Shown piece after piece: positions 1-5,668 of a DNA stretch of 6,896 nt. Where the stretch lies: the NCBI GenBank assembly GCA_024276455.1, contig JAJRXE010000414.1:1-6896 (forward strand), written 5' to 3'. A program made the position numbers and the translations under genes. The number at the start of each line of letters is the position of its first letter. Within the stretch, counting starts at the first letter, position 1. The notes beneath the pieces are model-generated. The model saw only the letters and a list, made by a program, of their open reading frames with translations, did no database searches and was not told the DNA's origin. Origin of the DNA: Calditrichota bacterium (GTDB lineage Bacteria > Calditrichota > Calditrichia > RBG-13-44-9).

Positions 1-435
1 AACGAGAAAATTCAGGTCTGGGATATTCCGGTAAAAAGTGAGGAGTTAGCCCGCAAGATTTACCGTCGGGCATTAAAGGGAGAAGATTTTCAGAAATTGG
101 CCAAAACGTACGCCGAAACCAGCGATTTAAAGAATCGCAAAGGATATCTGGGATTTCGTTTCCGGCGGGCACGTATGAACGAGGTTACCCGCCGGGCGTT
201 TAAGGCCGGACCCAATAAAATCATCGAACCGTTCCGAATCGGTGCGTATTACCACGTGGTGAAAACCGGTAAATACGAACCGGCCTATCAGAAGAGTTTC
301 CAGGACGTGCGGGCCAGTATCGAAGGTGAACTCCGAACTCAAAAAGAACGGGAAATGAAAAAGCAGTTAATTGAGGAGCTGCGCAAAAAATACGTTGTTT
401 GGATTAATGAATCCCTGGTACGAAGATTGAATTAG
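1..435 (+). CDS. Parvulin-type peptidyl-prolyl isomerase, C-terminal part (5' end outside window)
   Basis: The frame is open from the first base, so this is the last 144 residues of a longer protein; an internal TTG at 97 is not a real start. Residues about 12-89 fit the second half of a PpiC/parvulin domain: the helix with GEDFQKLAKTYAE (27-39), a KGYLGF turn (47-52) matching the family's GGDLGF, and EPFRIGAYYHVVK (76-88), which lines up without gaps with EPFRTEFGYHIVR of the SurA two genes downstream. The closing His is kept, but the Gly two residues before it is Tyr. The tail (94-144) is a charged, probably helical segment like the one that ends SurA-like chaperones. By family it would catalyse proline isomerisation or chaperone outer-membrane proteins in the periplasm; the signal peptide is not visible here. 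The next gene starts 9 bases after the stop, so an operon is likely. Confidence 0.88.
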   Translation, partial: NEKIQVWDIPVKSEELARKIYRRALKGEDFQKLAKTYAETSDLKNRKGYLGFRFRRARMNEVTRRAFKAGPNKIIEPFRIGAYYHVVKTGKYEPAYQKSFQDVRASIEGELRTQKEREMKKQLIEELRKKYVVWINESLVRRLN

Positions 436-444
436 GCGGAAAAT

Positions 445-1293
445 ATGAGAAAAATCTATTTGTTTCTTTCCATTGTTTTCGGATTGTTGATCTCGCTGAG
501 TATTTGGGAGGGATGCCACAACGATAAAATCCCCCGAATTGAAATTATTGCCCGGGTGGGGGATCAGGTTTTAACCCGCGATCAGCTTCTAAAGTGGATG
601 CCGCCGGATTTACCGGAAGATCAGTTCGATTTTGTAGCCCGTCAATATGTCGACCGCTGGGTGCAAACCACGGCGCTTTATTTGGCGGCTCTGGAATCCG
701 GGGTTAGCCTTTCGCCATATGAAGAGTGGAGTATCGAGCATCTGAAAGAAGATATGCTGGCGCGAAAGTTCTTGCAAACCAAGTTGCCCCACCAGATTGT
801 GATTACCGATAAGGAAATCGAGGATTACTACCTTCAGCATCGGGACGAATTCAAGCGCGATGAGGATGAAGTGCATCTGGTGCATCTGTTTCTGGAAAAC
901 CGCGATCCGGCCATTGCCCGGGAAATTCAGGAAAGCAAATCTTTGTTAGATGTAATTGAGCATAATTACCTGGATCGCAAACTGACCCGGTTGAACGAAC
1001 CCAACGGCGATCTGGGTTATGTGCCGATGAGTAGAATTCGCAAAGAGATTCTTCGCCGGGTAAAAATTGGCAAAACCGGGCGGATTTACGGTCCCATTTC
1101 TCTGGATGGCGGAGTGTATTATTTTCAGATGTTGGATAAGCAACCGGCTGGCAGTTACCGCAGTCTGGAACTGGTGAAGGATCAGGTTAAAATGCAACTT
1201 TTGAATATTCGTCGTCGGCAGCTGGAACGAGAGATCGCCCAGCAAACGGCTAAAAATTTCAAAGTGGAAATTTTCATTGAACATTTAAAGTAA
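445..1293 (+). CDS. SurA-like exported protein with a degenerate parvulin domain
   Basis: 282 residues. The N-terminus (MRKIYLFLSIVFGLLISLSI) is a signal peptide followed by WEGC, so Cys24 may be lipid-modified, although Glu at -2 and Trp at -3 are poor lipobox residues. Residues about 30-135 resemble the SurA N-terminal helical domain (ARVGDQVLTRDQLL at 36-49). Residues about 142-232 look like a shortened parvulin domain: VHLVHLFL (143-150) for the HIL strand, NGDLGYV (187-193) for the GGDLGF turn, and GGVYYFQML (222-230) for the GFHIIQM strand. The usual F-x-x-lA-x-x-yS helix is not recognisable and the late His is replaced by Tyr, so the domain may be a chaperone without isomerase activity (inference). 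The C-terminus is a basic, glutamine-rich helix. GGCGGA lies 4 bases before the ATG as a weak Shine-Dalgarno. It sits between two other parvulin genes in the same direction. Confidence 0.85.
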   Translation: MRKIYLFLSIVFGLLISLSIWEGCHNDKIPRIEIIARVGDQVLTRDQLLKWMPPDLPEDQFDFVARQYVDRWVQTTALYLAALESGVSLSPYEEWSIEHLKEDMLARKFLQTKLPHQIVITDKEIEDYYLQHRDEFKRDEDEVHLVHLFLENRDPAIAREIQESKSLLDVIEHNYLDRKLTRLNEPNGDLGYVPMSRIRKEILRRVKIGKTGRIYGPISLDGGVYYFQMLDKQPAGSYRSLELVKDQVKMQLLNIRRRQLEREIAQQTAKNFKVEIFIEHLK

Positions 1294-1383
1294 AATTTGC
1301 CTTCGGGGAACTTATTAGGGTTCCTGTCGAATATAAAGCAGTTAATTGAAGCGAAGAGCAGTCACAAAAAAACGGCGAGCTAT

Positions 1384-2676
1384 ATGAAAAACGGGAAGAA
1401 AATGACGGTAATTTTAGGGATTTTAATCCTTTTCTCGGGACTGGGAGCCCAGCAACTGATTGACGGTATTGCAGCAATTGTGGGGAATGATGTGGTGTTA
1501 ATGTCGGATGTGGGAATGTTGGTGGAACAGTACGCGTTCCAGAACCGGATTGACCTTACCAAAAATCCCGCTTTGTACAAAAAGCTACAGAAGGAATTTC
1601 TAAAACGTTTGATTGACCAGAAGATCTTGTTGATCCAGGCAGATCAGGATACCATTAAAGCCGATCCGGAACAGGTTGATCGAAGCCTGAAGCAGCAGAT
1701 CGATTATCTGATTCGTCAGGCGGGTTCCCAGGAAGAGCTGGAGAAATATTACGGCGCTCCGCTATACAAAATTAAAAGCGATTTGCGTAAAGAAATCGAA
1801 AATCAGATGCGAATTAGCATGCTGCGGGAAAAGCGTTTCAGTGATGTAACGGTTTCCCGGCAGGAGGTAGAACGTTTTTACGAAACCTACAAAGACAGCT
1901 TGCCGGTTAAAAAGCCTTCGGTGGACATCAGCCATATTTTAATGCAGGTAACCCCCAGCGAAGAGAGCATCCGTCAGGGATACGAAAAAGCTTTGAAAAT
2001 TAAGAAGATGCTGGAAGAAGGAGCGGATTTCGCGGAATTGGCCCGCAAGTATTCCGAAGATCCGGGATCGGCGACCAACGGCGGCGATCTGGGGTTTGTT
2101 TCCCGCGGAACCTTTGTTAAAGAGTTCGAGGAGGTTGCCTTCGGATTGAAAAAAGGAGAAATTTCTGACATTGTCCAGACCCAATTTGGATTTCACATCA
2201 TTCAAATGCTGGATCGGCAGGGAGAAAGAATTCATGTGCGTCACATCCTGATCCGGGTGCAACCGACGAAGGAAGACGAACAGCGGGTAATTAATAAATT
2301 GAAGGACATTCGGCGAAAGATTCTGGACGGTGATTCCACCTTCGAACAAATGGCGCTACGCTATTCTGATGATCCCAATGTCAAGAAAGACAAAGGGCAT
2401 CTGGGAACTTTCGAAGAGGGCACATTTCAGATTAAAGAATTTGAGAATGTGATTAAAAATTTGAAAGAGGGTGAAATTAGTGAGCCCTTCCGAACAGAGT
2501 TTGGTTACCACATTGTGCGTTTGAATAAGCGGGAAACGGGTCGGAAGCTGGATCTGAAAAGGGATTGGGAACAAATTGAGCAATGGGCGTTGCAGCGGAA
2601 ACGGCAGGAAGAGTTTGAAAAATGGCTGGCAAAGTTGCGCAAAGAGATTCCCATTATCATAAAAATGAAAATTTGA
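1384..2676 (+). CDS. surA: Periplasmic chaperone/peptidyl-prolyl isomerase SurA, two parvulin domains
   Basis: 430 residues from ATG 1384, close to the length of E. coli SurA. This start gives a clean signal peptide (MKNGKK, a hydrophobic core, then GLGA before QQ, cleavage about 22/23). A TTG at 1297 would add 29 residues in front of it and is less likely; ATG 1402 is a possible shorter start. Domains: SurA N-terminal helical domain about 26-178 (DGIAAIVGNDVVLMSDV at 27-43); first parvulin about 181-278 (SHILMQV, GADFAELARKYSEDPGS, GGDLGFVSRGTFVKEFEE, FGFHIIQM); second parvulin about 283-381 (VRHILIRV, FEQMALRYSDDP, KGHLGTFEEGTF, FGYHIVRL); a charged C-terminal helix follows. In this family the protein escorts unfolded outer-membrane beta-barrels across the periplasm to the BAM complex. 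Both parvulin domains look intact. It is the third parvulin gene in a row and ends 6 bases before the regulator gene. Confidence 0.93.
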   Translation: MKNGKKMTVILGILILFSGLGAQQLIDGIAAIVGNDVVLMSDVGMLVEQYAFQNRIDLTKNPALYKKLQKEFLKRLIDQKILLIQADQDTIKADPEQVDRSLKQQIDYLIRQAGSQEELEKYYGAPLYKIKSDLRKEIENQMRISMLREKRFSDVTVSRQEVERFYETYKDSLPVKKPSVDISHILMQVTPSEESIRQGYEKALKIKKMLEEGADFAELARKYSEDPGSATNGGDLGFVSRGTFVKEFEEVAFGLKKGEISDIVQTQFGFHIIQMLDRQGERIHVRHILIRVQPTKEDEQRVINKLKDIRRKILDGDSTFEQMALRYSDDPNVKKDKGHLGTFEEGTFQIKEFENVIKNLKEGEISEPFRTEFGYHIVRLNKRETGRKLDLKRDWEQIEQWALQRKRQEEFEKWLAKLRKEIPIIIKMKI

Positions 2677-2682
2677 GTTTCC

Positions 2683-4041
2683 ATGACCAAAGATAAACGC
2701 CCTCAGGTGGTGGTGGTTGAAGACCAGATCAACTGGCGCCGTCTTTACAAGTTGTGGTTGAAAAATTCCTGTCATTTGACCTTCTGTAGCACACCGTTCG
2801 AAGCGTTAGATCGGCTTCATCAATTTCGTTTTGACATCGTCATCATGGATTTGGGGTTGCCTACCCCGGATGAAGGCATCCGGTTAATCCGTAAGATTGC
2901 CTCGATGGGAGACGGCAGTAAAACCATTGTTGTGAGTGCTTTTACAGAGCGAAGCCTGCATCTGGAGGTTCAGAAACTGGGCGTGTACGCCCTGTTCAAT
3001 AAAGACGAGCGTCTGGAGTCTGAATTACCGATTATCGTTCGCAAAGCTTACGAAATGGTGGTTCTGGAGCAGGAAAATGTTTTCCTGCGCCAACAATTCC
3101 GGGGGAAAGAGGCGGATTATCAGATTGTTGGCGTAAGCGATTTCGCCCGGCAACTGCGTCAGAAGGCTCAAAGTTTAAGCCAGGCAGACACCCCGGTGCT
3201 GATTACCGGTCCCACCGGGGTGGGAAAAAACCACTTTGCCAAGCGGATTCATTATCTTTCGCCCCGGCGGGAAAAACCATTTGTCGCGATTAACTGTGCC
3301 AATCTTTCGCCTCATCTGGTGGAAAGCGAGCTGTTTGGTCATGTGAGGGGCGCCTTTACCGGAGCGGAAACAAGCAAACAGGGAAAGTTTGAACTTGCCG
3401 AAGGTGGAACCGTTTTGCTGGACGAGATTGGAGAGTTGCCGTTGCCCATGCAGGCCAAATTGTTACAGGTGATTGAGGAGAAAAGTTTTTTCCCCCTGGG
3501 GAGCGATGTAGAAAAAAAAGTGGATGTGCGAATTCTGGCTTCTACCAATCGCGATTTGCGGGAGGAGATTCAAAAAGGCAATTTTCGGGAAGATTTGTAT
3601 TACCGACTAACCGGATTTACCATTCACATTTTACCGCTGTCCAGCCGTCCGGAAGACATACCGGTCTTTTTCAATCACCTGCTAAATCGAATATGTGAGG
3701 ATGAGAGTTTGCCGCTTCCGGAAGTTTCTCCCGAAGTGTACCAGCTCATTCAAAAACTTCCCTGGCCGGGTAACATTCGGGAAATGAAAAATGTGATTAC
3801 CCGCTTGCTTCTTTTTCACCCGCGTAAAATTACCGCGCAGGATTTGTTGGAAAACCTCTCTTCTTCCGTGAGCGAAAATTTCATGGAAACCGCCGTTCAA
3901 AAACGGTACAGTTTAAAAAAAGTGGCTGCTCTGTACGCCCGCGAATTGTACCGCCAGTTGAACAATAAAAGCGCTGTCGCGCGAATTCTGGAGGTAGATA
4001 TTAAAACCCTCAACCGTTATTTAAAAATGAAGATTGATTGA
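2683..4041 (+). CDS. Sigma54-dependent response regulator, NtrC family (receiver, AAA+, Fis-type helix-turn-helix)
   Basis: 452 residues. Receiver domain about 7-125: acidic pair E13/D14, phosphoacceptor Asp56 in DIVIMDLGLP, Ser85 and Lys107 in the expected places, so it should be switched by phosphorylation. AAA+ domain about 146-380: P-loop GPTGVGKN (176-183), the sigma54-contact loop GAFTGA (223-228), Walker B TVLLDE (243-248), sensor I STNR (287-290), the arginine-finger region FREDLYYRL (301-309), and WPGNIRE (361-367) with the sensor II Arg. C-terminal Fis-type DNA-binding helix-turn-helix about 410-448 (NNKSAVARILEVDIKTLNRYLK). The protein would bind enhancer sites and use ATP to open promoters held by sigma54 RNA polymerase. 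The P-loop differs from the common GESGTGKE. No Shine-Dalgarno is seen before the ATG, so translation may be coupled to surA ending 6 bases earlier. No partner kinase and no clear sigma54 promoter lie in the window. Confidence 0.95.
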   Translation: MTKDKRPQVVVVEDQINWRRLYKLWLKNSCHLTFCSTPFEALDRLHQFRFDIVIMDLGLPTPDEGIRLIRKIASMGDGSKTIVVSAFTERSLHLEVQKLGVYALFNKDERLESELPIIVRKAYEMVVLEQENVFLRQQFRGKEADYQIVGVSDFARQLRQKAQSLSQADTPVLITGPTGVGKNHFAKRIHYLSPRREKPFVAINCANLSPHLVESELFGHVRGAFTGAETSKQGKFELAEGGTVLLDEIGELPLPMQAKLLQVIEEKSFFPLGSDVEKKVDVRILASTNRDLREEIQKGNFREDLYYRLTGFTIHILPLSSRPEDIPVFFNHLLNRICEDESLPLPEVSPEVYQLIQKLPWPGNIREMKNVITRLLLFHPRKITAQDLLENLSSSVSENFMETAVQKRYSLKKVAALYARELYRQLNNKSAVARILEVDIKTLNRYLKMKID

Positions 4042-4427
4042 TGAGAAAGAAACAGGAGAAAAGTCGCGAGGAAATTATTTCCAGCTGGTTAGCTTATTAC
4101 CCGAAAAGAGCGATTGATGCGGAGGAAGGGAAAAACGGTCAATGGGTGTTATTGGTTCCGCATCAGGAAAATTGGTTTACCCGTCGTTTTTTACCCGCTC
4201 CCAAACGTCCGGCCGCCCGGGTGTCTCTGGACAAATTCGGCAGCTTTGTGTGGGATTTATGCGATGGTCACCATTCGGTGCAGGAAATTTGTGATCGTCT
4301 GGAAGAACGCTTTGGTGAGGAAGTCCAGCCCGCCGTGGAGCGTACCGTGGTGTTTGTTCAGATGCTTTTCAAAAACGAATTCGTGAAAATTTTTGAAAAG
4401 CGAGCCAGCAGCGATTCCGAGCATTAA
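4041..4427 (+). CDS. PqqD-like (RiPP recognition element-like) domain protein
   Basis: 128 residues from ATG 4041, whose A is the last base of the regulator's TGA stop; a TTG at 4038 would add one residue. No Shine-Dalgarno is seen, so translation by coupling is likely. The first 35 residues are charged; WVLLVP (35-40) begins the recognisable part. Residues about 58-118 match the PqqD fold pattern: VSLDKFGSFVWDLCDG (61-76), then HSVQEICDRLEERFG (78-92) and a helix with VVFVQMLFKNEFVKI (103-117). PqqD proteins hold precursor peptides for radical SAM or other modifying enzymes, but many genomes carry free-standing relatives of unknown role, and nothing here links this one to peptide modification. 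There is no signal peptide, so it is probably cytoplasmic. Its tight link to the sigma54 activator suggests a shared control circuit (inference). Family call is fairly firm; function is unknown. Confidence 0.82.
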   Translation: MRKKQEKSREEIISSWLAYYPKRAIDAEEGKNGQWVLLVPHQENWFTRRFLPAPKRPAARVSLDKFGSFVWDLCDGHHSVQEICDRLEERFGEEVQPAVERTVVFVQMLFKNEFVKIFEKRASSDSEH

Positions 4428-4645
4428 AATCACCGGCACATTGCCTCCCATTTTACCACCAACCAAGTTTTTCTCTCTTCCCGGATGGGCAAACCGTTGC
4501 TGGAGCGCCGTCCGAACTCTTAACATTTCCCCGTTGATGTCCAATTTGCCGATGCGTTTTTTCAAGCCGGATTTTGAGCAAAGGGGGGACGCGGAAAAAA
4601 TTTGCGAGCAAAAGGAGGCGTTTGGCGCTTTGCCCGGAATAAAAG

Positions 4646-4674
4646 TTGTTTGTTGGTCAGGAATTTTGTAAAAT
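4646..4674 (+). promoter_or_regulatory. Sigma70-type promoter of the citryl-CoA lyase gene
   Basis: A -35 box TTGTTT (4646-4651) is separated by exactly 17 bases from a -10 box TAAAAT (4669-4674); each differs from consensus at two positions or fewer. Transcription would start near 4681, leaving an untranslated leader of about 38 bases before the ATG at 4719. It lies in an AT-rich stretch at the end of the gap, which supports separate transcription of this gene from the upstream operon. Confidence 0.6.
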
Positions 4675-4706
4675 TTGTGGAAGATGAAATAACCAGACAG
4701 CACATT

Positions 4707-4712
4707 AGGGAG
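4707..4712 (+). promoter_or_regulatory. Shine-Dalgarno that sets the citryl-CoA lyase start
   Basis: AGGGAG ends 6 bases before ATG 4719, the strongest ribosome site in the window. It decides for ATG 4719 over upstream in-frame starts (from 4602), which would lie before the promoter and add 39 residues not resembling the citrate synthase family. Confidence 0.8.
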
Positions 4713-4718
4713 ACAACA

Positions 4719-5495
4719 ATGAGTGGCGGGAGCTGGAAAACGGCCATCACCAAGGTGGAGCCCAATAAGTTGGTGGTTCGCGGTTATCGTTTGGATCAAT
4801 TAATGGGAAATTTGTCGTTTCCCCAGGTGATTTACCTACTGATTAAGGGGGAATTACCCACGCGCAATGTGGGCAAGATTCTGGATGCCATCCTGGTCTC
4901 CAGCATAGATCATGGGGTGACTCCGCCTTCCTGCCAGGCGGCGGTGACGGTGGCTTCCACCGGCGCGCCTTTGAATGCGGCCCTGGCCGCAGGAATTCTG
5001 GCGATTAACGAATTTCACGGCGGTGCCATTGAAAAGAGCATGCAGGTTCTGGAAGAAGCGGTCGATTTGATGGACCGGGAAAGGGTGTCCCTACAGGAAG
5101 CGGCGGAAAGAGTGGTGCGAGATTACCTTGAGCAAAATCAAAAAATCATGGGGTACGGTCACCGGATTCACACCAACGATCCGCGGACGGTGCGTCTGTT
5201 TAATCTGGCCCGGGAATACGGTATTTCGGGAAAATATATTGAAATGAGCGAAGCGATTCGTGGTGCGTTAAAAAAGCTGCGGGGAAAAGACCTGCCGATT
5301 AATGTCGATGGTGCCATTGCGGCGGTGCTCTGCGAACTGAATATTCCCAGCGAACTGGCGAACGCTTTTTTCATCATTGCCCGAATTCCCGGACTGGTTG
5401 CGCACATTTACGAGGAAATAACGCGCTACCAACCGATGCGGCGGATCGATTTTTCGGCGGTGGAGTACGACGGACCGGAAGAACGGGAAATATGA
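4719..5495 (+). CDS. ccl: Citryl-CoA lyase (citrate synthase family)
   Basis: 258 residues, much shorter than citrate synthase (about 370-430) and about the size of stand-alone citryl-CoA lyase. Family motifs run in order: VRGYRLDQLM (20-29), FPQVIYLLIKGELPT (34-48), SSIDHGVTPPS (61-71), FHGGAIE (99-105), GYGHRIHTNDPR (145-156) and NVDGAIAAVL (195-204). His100, His148 and Asp197 stand where citrate synthase has its catalytic His/His/Asp, and Arg149 and Arg156 are kept, so it should be active. The known reaction is cleavage of (3S)-citryl-CoA to acetyl-CoA and oxaloacetate, the second step of citrate cleavage in the reductive TCA cycle of Hydrogenobacter-type bacteria and the C-terminal part of ATP-citrate lyase. 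The citryl-CoA synthetase that would supply it is not in the window. It appears to be transcribed alone, from the promoter at 4646 to the terminator at 5551-5586. A small citrate-synthase-like enzyme with another acyl-CoA substrate is the main alternative. Confidence 0.85.
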   Translation: MSGGSWKTAITKVEPNKLVVRGYRLDQLMGNLSFPQVIYLLIKGELPTRNVGKILDAILVSSIDHGVTPPSCQAAVTVASTGAPLNAALAAGILAINEFHGGAIEKSMQVLEEAVDLMDRERVSLQEAAERVVRDYLEQNQKIMGYGHRIHTNDPRTVRLFNLAREYGISGKYIEMSEAIRGALKKLRGKDLPINVDGAIAAVLCELNIPSELANAFFIIARIPGLVAHIYEEITRYQPMRRIDFSAVEYDGPEEREI

Positions 5496-5507
5496 CGGAG
5501 GACTGAA

Positions 5508-5575
5508 AGGCCGTTAACGGCCTGTGGTGAATAAGGGGGTTAACCCCCTTACGGCGAAACGCCCTTAAGGGCGTT
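5508..5575. repeat. Three tandem perfect palindromes centred on TTAA
   Basis: Three self-complementary blocks follow the lyase stop codon: 5508-5523 (16 bases, arms AGGCCG/CGGCCT around TTAA), 5532-5551 (20 bases, arms TAAGGGGG/CCCCCTTA around TTAA) and 5558-5575 (18 bases, arms AACGCCC/GGGCGTT around TTAA). Their centres are 26 and 25 bases apart. The arms differ in sequence yet each pairs without mismatch. As RNA they would form three hairpins with 4-base loops; as DNA they could be binding sites or a small REP-like element. Their role is not known. Confidence 0.85.
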
Positions 5576-5586
5576 CCCGCCGTTTT
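5551..5586 (+). terminator. Rho-independent terminator of the citryl-CoA lyase gene
   Basis: An outer stem ACGGCG (5551-5556) / CGCCGT (5578-5583) encloses the 18-base third palindrome, with only a small internal loop (one base on the left, two on the right). TTTT (5583-5586) follows directly. Stem length, GC content and T-run are those of an intrinsic terminator, though the T-run is short. The two palindromes before it may add to termination or protect the 3' end of the message. Confidence 0.7.
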
Positions 5587-5621
5587 CTACTTGCCTGTGT
5601 GAACTTACCTCCTGGGAAATA

Positions 5622-5647
5622 TTTGAGTTCCGGAGTGAATACTCAAA
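5622..5647. promoter_or_regulatory. Inverted repeat before the nucleotidase gene, possible operator
   Basis: TTTGAGT (5622-5628) and ACTCAAA (5641-5647) are exact reverse complements 12 bases apart, ending 21 bases before the ATG at 5669. The spacer contains TCCGGA. The size suits a dimeric regulator site, or a leader hairpin in the message. I could not identify a clear promoter next to it. Confidence 0.35.
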
Positions 5648-5668
5648 ATTTTTACGAAGGGCGAATTC

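Larger units (their letters stand above)
4428..4718 (+). other. Intergenic region, no convincing gene
   Basis: This 291-base gap carries the promoter and ribosome site of the lyase gene at its right end. No good terminator was found after the PqqD-like gene; only a 4-base stem (GGCA/TGCC, about 4434-4444) without a T-run. A + strand frame is open from inside the PqqD-like gene to 4671 and a - strand frame is open from 4799 down to 4257. The + frame gives a proline- and tryptophan-rich composition unlike a gene. The - frame is more gene-like and has one hydrophobic stretch, but runs opposite the PqqD-like domain and has no good ribosome site (see findings). Confidence 0.6.

Noticed and set aside
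1303..1326. Possible hairpin GGAAC/GTTCC between the second parvulin gene and surA
   Set aside because: The stem is only 5 bases with an 8-base loop and no T-run, too weak to call a terminator or regulator.
1297..1383. TTG start 29 codons before the surA ATG
   Set aside because: It would put a charged 29-residue stretch before the signal peptide, and the ATG at 1384 gives a normal SurA length and export signal.
4654..4668. Possible sigma54 promoter (TGG...TTTG) before the lyase gene
   Set aside because: The GG and GC elements are not at the required spacing and the GC is missing; the sigma70 reading of the same stretch is better.
4393..4671. + strand open frame of 92 residues in the gap after the PqqD-like gene
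   Set aside because: Composition is rich in Pro, Trp and Cys, it starts inside another gene with no ribosome site, and no family resemblance is seen.
4602..4718. Upstream extension of the citryl-CoA lyase frame
   Set aside because: It includes the promoter itself, has no family similarity, and the strong Shine-Dalgarno points to ATG 4719.
5524..5568. Short frame from GTG 5524 within the palindromes
   Set aside because: It codes only 14 residues and is fully explained by the palindromes.
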